Of a DNA stretch of 64,000 nucleotides, positions 37,201 through 43,191 are shown in pieces; position 1 is the stretch's first letter; each line of letters opens with the position of its first letter. This stretch comes from Arthrobacter_H sp030452125. GTDB taxonomy: Bacteria; Actinomycetota; Actinomycetes; Actinomycetales; Micrococcaceae. The stretch lies in assembly GCA_052379645.1 (NCBI GenBank), contig JBQSYU010000019.1; one strand, 5' to 3'. The position numbers and the translations under genes were made by a program. The notes beneath the pieces are model-generated. The model was not told the DNA's origin. It did no database searches and was given only the letters and a program-made list of their open reading frames with translations.

Positions 37201-37504
37201 GGGGCTCGACCCGCAGCAGGTAGCCCGTGGCCGTGGATTCAATCAGCCCGGGGGCCAGCACCTGTCGTAGCCGGGAGACCAGTGTCTGGATCGAGGCCCG
37301 CGGGTCACGAGGTGGCGTTCCGGCCCAAATATCTTCGGCCAGTCCCCCGACCGATACCGATACTCCGGGTGTCAGGGCCAGCGCGACAAGAAGGCCCTTG
37401 CCGCGCACCCCTGGTGGTTCAACCAGGCCGTCGGAATCTCGCCCGGAAGCCAGCCCCGTGCCGAGGATCGCGACGCGTAGATGGGCTTCAGGTTCCGGGG
37501 GCAC
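34244..37504 (-). CDS. SARP/AfsR-family regulator: winged HTH, BTAD, NB-ARC-type ATPase, helical repeats
   Basis: The 1086-residue protein has an OmpR-type winged HTH (about 8-105, including SIQTLVSRLRQVLAP and ATGYLLRVEPREIDLGRAEF), a BTAD domain (about 105-255), an NB-ARC-type ATPase with P-loop GPGGLGKT (294-301) and Walker B LLVMDNCEHL. A helical, TPR-like C-terminal half follows with no LuxR domain. Such proteins activate secondary-metabolite or export genes. It converges on drrAB, whose promoter carries 11-bp-spaced repeats. GTG at 37504 has TAGGCT six bases upstream, so transcription is probably leaderless. Confidence 0.9.
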   Translation of the reverse strand: MPPEPEAHLRVAILGTGLASGRDSDGLVEPPGVRGKGLLVALALTPGVSVSVGGLAEDIWAGTPPRDPRASIQTLVSRLRQVLAPGLIESTATGYLLRVEPREIDLGRAEFLAEEARHHLEHGEAENAASAITQALGLRRAAPGADLGVSEMGELLASRWEGLRVKSHTLRAEARILAGDGPGALSDLDAVDDSGADETILELRMRAHAAAGASHEALRLFARHRRELRDSLGTDPVPRLVELNARLLTAETEHSGNRPHIGLRAAPNELVGRAADLEALSSLLGTGRLITILGPGGLGKTRLAQEAAAAAGRSGPFVVFVELAGVASGEDLGLALASTLGIREAAPRIGSLEAPARLDVRARILGLLAERDTLLVMDNCEHLIEQAARWIADILASCPGVRVLATSRSPLRIAAEQIYALGPLPAETGGAAVELFTARARAARPAVSLPAAEVSMLCQHLDGLPLAIELAAARVRSMTVQEILQRLDDRFVLLTVGDRAAPRRHQTLSAVIDWSWNLLEAPEQQLLGRLSVFADGFSAGGARAVAGGGHDIEDGLGALVEQSLVTVSEESRTGELRYRLLETVREFAAHALDSAGERGLVQQALASWGVSYCRDMLPALDSGDQRRAFAGFAVEQENLVAILREALDRRDASVILTLYGVMGYFWTMSGANSDLFTFGAAVEHATVGYRATPETLDVVVLSDLLAATGFPFGERRAALLAMGRLRHTLAMATPSMPRIAAASRLLVAALQGMDAGRAQLARLVSSPDPAVKALALLLTSHLAENDGHTNRALPGLLQAYDLAVSDGHLWSQASTAQSIASLHVQLGYPERSLDWIERARAGQRALRAHPDLDQLDWLEAMARLSGGDYEVAARIFDGMNTEESTPGFGAGGRQGMGLSGLAEVELASGQTELGLAHYRQALQTQGPGEHDPWYQILAAGAVLAHMRVAETDASWSLPTVRRLRSGILARHRLQGASIDVPVSGSGLMAIAAWLLRPTGPGLLPERQFDGLDLLALATRIGVQQTLPSLNVRTFSEHIAGRFGAGALEAARLRVDGLDLQEALDRALTLLRQDTVRSALQEHRPGD

Positions 37505-37510
37505 ATCCCG

Positions 37511-37516
37511 AGCCTA
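37511..37516 (-). promoter_or_regulatory. -10 element for leaderless SARP gene
   Basis: TAGGCT (minus strand) ends six bases before the GTG start. Confidence 0.5.
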
Positions 37517-37590
37517 GCAAGGACGGGCCCGGCTGAATCCAGTCCTCCGGCGCGCCGACCACAAACCATGGCTTCGAAGACATCTTCGAT

Positions 37591-37694
37591 TAGACTGGGT
37601 GTGGCGGCGCCCCGTCTCTTGCGTCGCCGGCACGGTTCCCCCAGACCGTGCCCATCAACCGACCCTGCCCCTTCACCTCGGGCAGGGTCGGTTG
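37591..37694 (+). ncRNA. Candidate small structured RNA with C-rich hairpin loops (6C-like)
   Basis: A -10-like TAGACT (37591-37596) is followed by three consecutive hairpins. Hairpin 1 has a 7-bp stem (37603-37609 with 37622-37628) and a loop starting CCCC. Hairpin 2 has an 8-bp stem (37629-37636 with 37645-37652) and loop TCCCCCAG. Hairpin 3 has a perfect 15-bp stem (37656-37670 with 37680-37694) and would end transcription, although no T-tract follows. The layout recalls actinobacterial 6C RNA (two stem-loops with C-rich loops), but loop C counts are below six, so the family call is tentative. Confidence 0.45.
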
Positions 37695-37743
37695 CCGGTT
37701 CAGGGGCGTCCACCCATGGTCTCGTACAGACCCCACCCGTCAT

Positions 37744-38736
37744 CTAGGTGTACTGATCAGGGACGTTAGTTAAACGATTGATGGGTGGCTGGTTCCCGAT
37801 AGCGGTATGGGGCCTGTGGTGATTGTATTCATGAATCCAGGCCGGCAACGCGTCTCGACGGGTGGCCTCGTCGCCGTAGAACTTGGCGTAGGCCCACCCG
37901 TCATTCAGTGTCCGGTGGAACCGTTCGATCTTGCCATTGGTCTGGGGCCGGTAGGGCCTGGTCCTCTTGGGCTTGATCCCCAGCTCCCCGCAGGCATCGC
38001 GCCAGGCATGTGAGCGATAGGCGGAACCGTTATCGGATAGCACCCGCTCCACGGTGACGTCCCTGTCCGCGAACCAGGCCACGGCCCTCTCCAGCACGGC
38101 GATGGCCGTGACGGCCTTTTCATCATCGTGGATCTCGGCGTAGGCGATGCGGGAGTGGTCATCGATCACGGTATGTACGAACGCGGTACCCATTTTCGGG
38201 TTGTAGGTCGTATTGCGGGGCTTGTCCGGGGTCGCCGCACGGTTTTTGTCCCCTGCCTGTCGGCCTACGTATCGGTGGCCTCCACCGTCGGGGATGTTCC
38301 CGAACTTGGTGACGTCCACGTGGATCATGGATCCGGGATAAGGATGTTCGTAGCGGCGGATCGGCTCGCCGGTGACCCGATCGATATAACGCAACCGGTT
38401 GATGTGGCAGCGGACCAGCACCGCGTGCACGGTCGAGGCTGCCAGGCCCAGCCGGTAGGCGATCTGGACCGGGCCCAACCGTTTTCGCCAGCGCAGGGCA
38501 ACGATCTTCTTCACCATGGCCTGCCTGGTGCGTGCCGGGCACGTCCTGGGCCGGCTGGTTTTATCGGCCATTGCTGCCGGGCCGTGGACCCGATAGCGCT
38601 CTGCCCAGCGTTTGGCCGTAGGCCAGGAGACCATGAACATCTTCGCCGCGGTGGACACGCTCCAGCGATCTTCGACGATGAGCCTGGCAAGTCTCAGACG
38701 TGCTTTCGGAGTCAAGGCTGCATTAGCGTGGGACAT
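37744..38736 (-). CDS. IS481-family transposase (DDE)
   Basis: The 330-residue protein has an N-terminal HTH (ARLIVEDRWSVSTAAKMFMVSWPTAKRWAERYR). The rve/DDE core has SMIHVDVTKFG, VLSDNGSAYRSHAW and the Glu in NGKIERFHRTLNDGWAY, and ends with YNHHRPHTAIGNQPP. AGGAGG precedes the ATG. The last codons cross the left inverted repeat, and the stop codon TAG (37744-37746) lies in the target duplication outside the element, so the stop is supplied by the insertion site. Confidence 0.95.
   Translation of the reverse strand: MSHANAALTPKARLRLARLIVEDRWSVSTAAKMFMVSWPTAKRWAERYRVHGPAAMADKTSRPRTCPARTRQAMVKKIVALRWRKRLGPVQIAYRLGLAASTVHAVLVRCHINRLRYIDRVTGEPIRRYEHPYPGSMIHVDVTKFGNIPDGGGHRYVGRQAGDKNRAATPDKPRNTTYNPKMGTAFVHTVIDDHSRIAYAEIHDDEKAVTAIAVLERAVAWFADRDVTVERVLSDNGSAYRSHAWRDACGELGIKPKRTRPYRPQTNGKIERFHRTLNDGWAYAKFYGDEATRRDALPAWIHEYNHHRPHTAIGNQPPINRLTNVPDQYT
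37749..37775 (+). repeat. Left terminal inverted repeat of the IS481 element
   Basis: It begins TGTACTGATCAGGGACGTT and matches the reverse complement of 38833-38859 at most positions. Confidence 0.9.
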
Positions 38737-38832
38737 GAAGGCCTCCTGTTTGTGAAGCGGTTTCTTAGACAGCTCCACTCCACATCAGGGGGCCTTCTTC
38801 ATCCCATTAATTCAGATCGTGTCGTGGCACGA

Positions 38833-38859
38833 GTTCAACGAACCTCCCTGGGCAGTACA
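38833..38859 (-). repeat. Right terminal inverted repeat of the IS481 element
   Basis: Read on the minus strand it begins TGTACTGCCCAGGGAGGTT, pairing with the left end. Confidence 0.9.
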
Positions 38860-38942
38860 TCTAGGCCACAAAGGGGCACTGCGCATCTACACTGACGGAA
38901 GGTCCGGCATGTCGCCGTCAACCGACAACTGACTGGGGGGTT

Positions 38943-39179
38943 ATGAGAATCGGGGACTTATCCCGCGAGCACCGTCATCTGGGAGTGGTCTTTCTCGACG
39001 AGACGATGGCCATCAACGGGACGTTGGAGTATTTCAGGGCTATTTGGGTCGGCAGCGAATATCGGCAGGTGCTAACCATTAGTGGCTGGGTTTCACCGCC
39101 ACTGTCATTGGACGCAGAGATCGAAGTCCAAGAACCCCACACCGGCCCACTGGCTGCCAGCGCAGAGATCACGTCGTGA
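38943..39179 (+). CDS. Hypothetical small protein
   Basis: The 78-residue ORF starts at an ATG preceded by a G-rich GGGGGG run. The product is soluble and mixed alpha/beta with no known motif; a central segment YFRAIWVGSEYRQVLTISGW looks like beta strands. It lies 77 bases beyond the IS element. An 89-codon ORF on the other strand overlaps it; codon positions do not separate them clearly. Confidence 0.4.
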   Translation: MRIGDLSREHRHLGVVFLDETMAINGTLEYFRAIWVGSEYRQVLTISGWVSPPLSLDAEIEVQEPHTGPLAASAEITS

Positions 39180-39261
39180 AGCGCGCAGCAGAGCACTCCG
39201 GCATGTACTAGAACATACTTTCGACTATGGTTAAACCTCGCCAACCACCGGGGAGGACACC

Positions 39262-39438
39262 ATCAATAAGGTCGACGTCGCTCAAGCGTTGCGGATCCTC
39301 AACTCGGATTTGGCCAGCGGGGGTCGCCAACACCATCTCAAGCGGGCCCTGATGCCGGGCGACTACCCGCCACAGATCCATCCCGATGACTGGGAACCAG
39401 ATGACGAGTCCGATCGCAGTCCCGTCCAACCCGAATGA
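39262..39438 (+). CDS. Possible small ORF with ATC start codon
   Basis: A strong GGGGAGGA Shine-Dalgarno sequence is followed, after a short spacer, by ATC AAT AAG and an open frame of 58 codons with C/G-biased third positions and an acidic C-terminus (HPDDWEPDDESD). No ATG, GTG or TTG fits the spacing. ATC is a rare but known initiation codon. The product would be small and soluble, of unknown function. Confidence 0.3.
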   Translation: MNKVDVAQALRILNSDLASGGRQHHLKRALMPGDYPPQIHPDDWEPDDESDRSPVQPE

Positions 39439-39476
39439 GCTCGGCCGCAGAACGTGGCGGGACGTGGTGGATCATA

Positions 39477-39852
39477 GGGGACGGGATGGCCTGTACGCCG
39501 GGTTCTGTACCGGCAGCGGTTACCCGATTGCCGGTGACGATCATCCATCTAGGAGCACCGTTGCCGATGCCCTCACGCGGCCTACCCGACTACTGGGGCG
39601 AACAGCCCTCATACGCAGCCTGTCTGGCCTTGCTCCGGGTGGGGTTTACCGAGCCGCCCCAGTCACCTGGGGCGCTGGTGGTCTCTTACACCACCTTTTC
39701 ACCCTGACCCGCACGAGGCGGGCGGTCTGTTTTCTGTGGCACTATCCTGCGGGTTACCCCGAGTGGGCGTTACCCACCACCCTGTTCTGTGGAGCCCGGA
39801 CGTTCCTCGGGCCGCTTGCGCGACACGCGATCGTCCAGCCATCCCGTCCGCC
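39477..39852 (-). ncRNA. rnpB: RNase P RNA (class A)
   Basis: On the minus strand the conserved RNase P core is present in order. The 5' P1 strand GACGGGATGGC is followed by GAGGAACGTCCGGGCTCC, GGGTGAAAAGGTGGTGTAAG with GAGACCACC, AACCCCACCCGGAGCAAGGC, and ACAGAACCCGGCGTACAGG, and GCCATCCCGTC closes P1. Length is about 376 nt, as expected. It is the catalytic RNA that matures tRNA 5' ends. The plus-strand reading frames across it are artefacts. Confidence 0.95.
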
Positions 39853-39872
39853 GAATAGTCTACCGTGCTCCG
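39789..39872 (-). repeat. Direct repeat A: 5' head of rnpB and its -10 region
   Basis: This 84-nt segment is repeated in diverged form at 41059-41139, in the same orientation. Confidence 0.75.
39857..39862 (-). promoter_or_regulatory. -10 element of rnpB
   Basis: TAGACT sits about six bases upstream of the expected RNA 5' end. The stretch CGGAGCACGGTAGACT containing it is repeated identically at 41124-41139. No -35 match is seen; upstream sequence belongs to the 3' end of the acyltransferase gene. Confidence 0.5.
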
Positions 39873-41005
39873 GGTCTGGTCTGGGCGGCGACACCTATGT
39901 GTCGATCGTCGGCCCCCTCCAAGACGTGCGGCTCCTCGGCTCGCAGTGGTTCTTTGTCTGGCCCGGGGTGGACAGGCTGTGCTCGGCCGGTGCCTGCCAC
40001 CGGGCTGGATGGCGACACCTTCTCGACGAGGGGCAGCAGGAGGGTGCCGATGCGGCCAACCGACTGGTGGCCCGGCTGCATCGAGGCAAGCAACGCAATT
40101 CCTGCCATGAGGATCACGTAGATCACCACGGCTTCGTACCTGTTGTCCTCCGCCATGATCTTTGCGTAGCGCGCCACGGCAAGTATCGCGAAGCCATGGA
40201 GCAGGAAAATGGAGAGGCTCCGCTGGCCAAACCTGACCAGCAGGCCGGGGTCGCGGGGAACCAGGACCAGCAGACCGGCGGTGAGCACCACGGCACAGAT
40301 CTGTAGCACGAGTCGATAGATGACACCCGTGGGATCGGAAACATCCAGGACGTCGTAGCCCCTGCTCCCGTAGAACCACTTGTGGTTCGGCGCCCAATAC
40401 AGCAAGAAGCCGAACGTGAGCAGTGCCGAGACGGCCACCACTACCCGGCCCCTCACCAGCAATCGGGAAAGGTAGGCCAGAATAGGCTTGCCGTAGATGA
40501 AACCAAGAACGAAGAACGGGAGGAAGACCAGGGTGCGGGAGGCACTGTAGGGGTAATCAAGCACGTCGATCGTCCCGGATGCCAGCGAAATGAGGACTGA
40601 AAGCATAAGGCTCGTGCGGGGAATTTTCGCGATCAGCGGGGTCAGCGCCGTCCACACGGTCATGGAGAGCAAGAACCAGAGGATCCAGTAGGGCCTCTCC
40701 CAGGAGAACGTTGCGTCGGAACCCATCACCCACCGAGCCAGGAAATATGCGACCTGAAAAACAATCAACAGGGTCAAAAACTGGGTGCAGCGCTGGAGGA
40801 TTCCGCGGGGTTTGGAAGTGATCCCGGCGAGGAAGACGAAGGCCGGCATATGGAAGGCATAGATGCCGGTAATCAGCGCCTTGGTAATGAAACCATCCTG
40901 CGGATCGGAGCGGGCCAGCAAGTGCCCCAGGATCACCAAGAGGATCAAAATGCCCTTGGAAGCATCCAAGACCGGGTCTCTACGGGTTGGAGGGGTAACC
41001 ATCAT
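39860..41005 (-). CDS. Acyltransferase family 3 membrane protein (OafA/fucose-4-O-acetylase-like)
   Basis: The 381-residue protein has about ten helices. It starts with the AT3 signature RRDPVLDASKGILILLVILGHLLARS (the conserved His is in the first helix), followed by GIYAFHMPAFVFLAGIT, also family-typical, and RSLSIFLLHGFAILAVARY. Such proteins move acyl groups, usually acetyl, onto cell-surface glycans. The last 45 residues are hydrophilic and run into the rnpB promoter. The ATG at 41005 has AGGAAAACG upstream. The gene lies between two copies of the rnpB head. Confidence 0.85.
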   Translation of the reverse strand: MMVTPPTRRDPVLDASKGILILLVILGHLLARSDPQDGFITKALITGIYAFHMPAFVFLAGITSKPRGILQRCTQFLTLLIVFQVAYFLARWVMGSDATFSWERPYWILWFLLSMTVWTALTPLIAKIPRTSLMLSVLISLASGTIDVLDYPYSASRTLVFLPFFVLGFIYGKPILAYLSRLLVRGRVVVAVSALLTFGFLLYWAPNHKWFYGSRGYDVLDVSDPTGVIYRLVLQICAVVLTAGLLVLVPRDPGLLVRFGQRSLSIFLLHGFAILAVARYAKIMAEDNRYEAVVIYVILMAGIALLASMQPGHQSVGRIGTLLLPLVEKVSPSSPVAGTGRAQPVHPGPDKEPLRAEEPHVLEGADDRHIGVAAQTRPGAR

Positions 41006-41058
41006 GTACTGCGTTTTCCTGACGACATCCGGTTGGGCATGACACCCCCCACTCATCC

Positions 41059-41139
41059 GTGGAACCCGGACATTCCATGGACCGATTGCGCGACGAAAGA
41101 CCGTACGACCGTCACGCCCCGGCAGTCTACCGTGCTCCG
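41059..41139 (-). repeat. Direct repeat B: diverged copy of the rnpB 5' head
   Basis: The copy keeps CGGAGCACGGTAGACT exactly, then differs in the P1 region. It resumes with GTCGCGCAA and a CGG-rich block, and ends in GGAATGTCCGGGTTCCAC, the counterpart of the conserved GGAACGTCCGGGCTCCAC of rnpB. The rest of the RNA is missing. Confidence 0.75.
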
Positions 41140-41157
41140 AGCCGCCGGGGGCGCAGC

Positions 41158-41163
41158 TAGGAT
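41158..41163 (+). promoter_or_regulatory. -10 element for leaderless yaaA
   Basis: TAGGAT ends six bases before the GTG at 41170. Confidence 0.55.
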
Positions 41164-41169
41164 CGACGG

Positions 41170-41952
41170 GTGCTTATTCTGCTCCCCCCTTCCGAAGGAA
41201 AGAAGCCTGCCGCCGCGGGCCCCGCCTACGACGCCGATTCGCTGAGTTTTCCCGGACTCGCGGCTGATCGTGCCGCAGTGCTTCAGGCCCTTGCCGCGGT
41301 CTCGGCCGAAGACGATGCCCTGAACGTCTTGGGTGTGGGAGCCTCACTGGCCGGGGAAGTGACCCGCAATATTGCCCTCCACCAGGAACCGGCTGCTCCG
41401 GCTCACGAGATCTACACCGGTGTCCTCTTCGAGGCGTTGGGCTACCGCACGCTGACCCCGGCCCAGCAACGCAGGGCGGATGCCTCCGTCGTGGTGGTCT
41501 CCGCCTTATGGGGCGCCGTGGGCTTCGCCGACCGGATTCCCGCCTATCGGCTGTCGATGTCGGTGAAGCTCCCGGGAATCGGAAAACTGGCGAGCTGGTG
41601 GAAGACCCGGCTGAACCCGGTGTTGGGTGATCGTGCTGTCCAAGAGTTGGTGATCGACTGCCGTTCGAGCACCTATGCCGCTGCCTTCGCTCCCCCGCCG
41701 CAGAACACGGTGGCCGTTTCGGTGTTCCAGCTACGCGGGGGCCAGCGCAAGGTCGTCTCACATTTCGCCAAGCACACCCGTGGCGAGGTGGCCCGCCATG
41801 TCCTGGCCCAACGAAGCACACCCGGCACTCCGGAGGCCCTGCTGAAGGCCATCCAGGAGAGGTGGGATGCCGAGTTGGTTCCCGCCACCGCCAAAAAGGC
41901 CCACCAGCTGAACATCATCCTGCCCGAGGAGCATAGCTTCGCCGCCAAATAA
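41170..41952 (+). CDS. yaaA: Peroxide stress protein YaaA (DUF328/UPF0246)
   Basis: The 260-residue protein begins MLILLPPSEGKK, the family signature, and has LYTGVLF-like IYTGVLFEALGYRTL, VVSALWGAVGFADRIPAYRLSM and FQLRGGQRKVVSHFAKHTRGEVARHVL. YaaA lowers free iron and protects DNA from hydrogen peroxide in E. coli. The GTG start is read without a Shine-Dalgarno sequence from a -10 six bases upstream. It diverges from the acyltransferase and rnpB transcription unit. Confidence 0.92.
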   Translation: MLILLPPSEGKKPAAAGPAYDADSLSFPGLAADRAAVLQALAAVSAEDDALNVLGVGASLAGEVTRNIALHQEPAAPAHEIYTGVLFEALGYRTLTPAQQRRADASVVVVSALWGAVGFADRIPAYRLSMSVKLPGIGKLASWWKTRLNPVLGDRAVQELVIDCRSSTYAAAFAPPPQNTVAVSVFQLRGGQRKVVSHFAKHTRGEVARHVLAQRSTPGTPEALLKAIQERWDAELVPATAKKAHQLNIILPEEHSFAAK

Positions 41953-41968
41953 TCCCGCAGCCGCAGGA

Positions 41969-42409
41969 TCAACGCCTGGAGACTTCGCCGTCTGCCACCA
42001 GTTCGATTTCGAAACCGTCCGCGTTCTGCAGATAGGCGGCGTAGTGGTCGGGTCCGCCCGCGTGTGGGTGCAGCTCGGCGAACATCAGGGTGAATCCCCG
42101 CTCCACCGAGGCACGGGCTAGCGCTTCAACATTTTCGGGGGTTCCAGCACAGAACGCCAGATGATTCAGCCCGGGACGCCGGCGTTCATGCACGGTTCCC
42201 AACACCTCCGAGCTTGATTCGAGGACCAAATACTCCCCCGTACCCTGCCAACTCGCGCCGCCAGACCATTCCTCGGCACGCACGTAGCCGAGGGATTCGA
42301 AGATCCAGCCGAGCGTCGTGGTGGCCTGCTCCAGATCAGCGACCCATATCTCCACATGGTGCAGCCGCCCCCGCGGAACCGGCCTGCGGGTGTGTTGTTC
42401 TATTTCCAC
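41969..42409 (-). CDS. VOC-family (glyoxalase/dioxygenase fold) protein
   Basis: The 146-residue protein has two beta-alpha-beta-beta-beta modules. The first contains LHHVEIWVADLEQATTTLGWIFESLGY and the second LNHLAFCAGTPENVEALARASVERG through YAAYLQNADGFEIELVAD. His of LHHVEI and Glu of FEIELV are the usual metal ligands. The substrate is unknown. Its start overlaps the 3' end of the upstream coiled-coil gene by 10 bases, so they are co-transcribed. Confidence 0.88.
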   Translation of the reverse strand: MEIEQHTRRPVPRGRLHHVEIWVADLEQATTTLGWIFESLGYVRAEEWSGGASWQGTGEYLVLESSSEVLGTVHERRRPGLNHLAFCAGTPENVEALARASVERGFTLMFAELHPHAGGPDHYAAYLQNADGFEIELVADGEVSRR

Positions 42410-43137
42410 TCGGGTGAGCGGACCAGGATCACGCCCGAGTCGGGGCAGGAGACGACGTCGTCCTCGGCCGCAGCACGAATCTCAGCCAAGTCACCGGCGG
42501 CTAGTTGCATGCCGGATCCTTCCGAGGTGCCGTGGAAGAGGCGAGCGGCACCGATACCGCGCTGTGCCAAACGCTTTTCATACATTCCCACCAGGGTCGA
42601 GTCGATGCGTCCGGCCAGTTCGGTGCGCTCGGTCACCAGCATGGCACGCTCGGCGGCCAACTCCGAGGCCTTTTCATCTCGGGCGCGTTCGAGCTGGGCT
42701 AGTTGGGCCGCGGTTCCGTCGGCCGAGGCGGTGACCCCTTCGAGCCTGCCGGCCACTTCCTCGGCAGTTTCCATCAGTTCCAGCTCGGTGGTCTCGAGTT
42801 CTCCGCGCTTCAGCGTCAAGGAGTCGATCTCATGTTGGAGGGCCATCATGTCCCGTGCGGTGCCACGGCCGGCCTCGATTTGGGCGCGATCCTTCTCGAT
42901 CCGGGTCTGCACCTTCTCGGTCTGATGCTCAATATCGGTCAAGGCATGTTGGGCGGCAGCAGATTCCTCGGCCACTTCTCGGCGGGCGGCCTCGGCTTCG
43001 GCCACCGTTTCGCCGGCGGCGATAATCTCCGGGTCGGAGGCCAGAACCTTCACGGCCCGGTCGATCTTCACGATCTTCGAGTCCAGTGCCTGCAGGTCCA
43101 ACAGCAGCAGCTGGTCGGCGGGTGATGCCTTGGCCAT
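42400..43137 (-). CDS. CT398-like coiled-coil protein with degenerate zinc ribbon
   Basis: The 245-residue protein is mostly long antiparallel coiled coil (about 10-185), beginning ASPADQLLLLDLQALDSKI. The C-terminal domain aligns with the C4 zinc ribbon of the CT398/YbjJ-neighbour family but keeps only one Cys (VSCPDSGVILVRS), so zinc binding is probably lost. GAGGAG precedes the ATG. It lies directly after Nif3, a pairing conserved across Actinobacteria; the family is implicated in nucleic-acid or secretion functions without firm proof. Confidence 0.85.
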   Translation of the reverse strand: MAKASPADQLLLLDLQALDSKIVKIDRAVKVLASDPEIIAAGETVAEAEAARREVAEESAAAQHALTDIEHQTEKVQTRIEKDRAQIEAGRGTARDMMALQHEIDSLTLKRGELETTELELMETAEEVAGRLEGVTASADGTAAQLAQLERARDEKASELAAERAMLVTERTELAGRIDSTLVGMYEKRLAQRGIGAARLFHGTSEGSGMQLAAGDLAEIRAAAEDDVVSCPDSGVILVRSPEWK

Positions 43138-43191
43138 CGGTGATTCTCCTCGTGCTCGGTGGCTCCCCAGCCTACTGCCCACCGGCGCCGA

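Larger units (their letters stand above)
37743..38865. mobile_element. IS481-family insertion sequence with 6-bp target duplication
   Basis: The element runs from 37749 to 38859 (1111 bp). Its ends are imperfect 27-bp inverted repeats: both start TGTACTG and share CAGGGA, GTT and GTT blocks at the same spacing, with 21 or so of 27 positions identical. It is flanked by the direct repeat TCTAGG (37743-37748 and 38860-38865). It holds one intact transposase gene. Intact ends, duplication and ORF suggest a recent, possibly active copy. Confidence 0.92.
38866..39476. other. Region between IS element and rnpB with only doubtful small ORFs
   Basis: This 611-bp stretch holds two possible small ORFs (38943-39179 and 39262-39438, listed separately) and no recognised gene. 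Reading frames are short and overlap on both strands, so part of it may be non-coding. Confidence 0.5.

Noticed and set aside
39435..39707. 90-codon plus-strand ORF following the 58-codon ORF with ATGA overlap
   Set aside because: It is antisense to the RNase P RNA; its sequence is the reverse complement of conserved rnpB blocks, a frequent source of false proteins.
39386..40306. 306-codon plus-strand ORF
   Set aside because: It crosses rnpB and the antisense of the acyltransferase, starts inside other features and has no protein-like composition.
37505..41170. Integrative element with its own integrase around rnpB
   Set aside because: Only the IS481 transposase is present, and its ends and target duplication show it moved independently; no tyrosine or serine integrase lies between the rnpB repeats.
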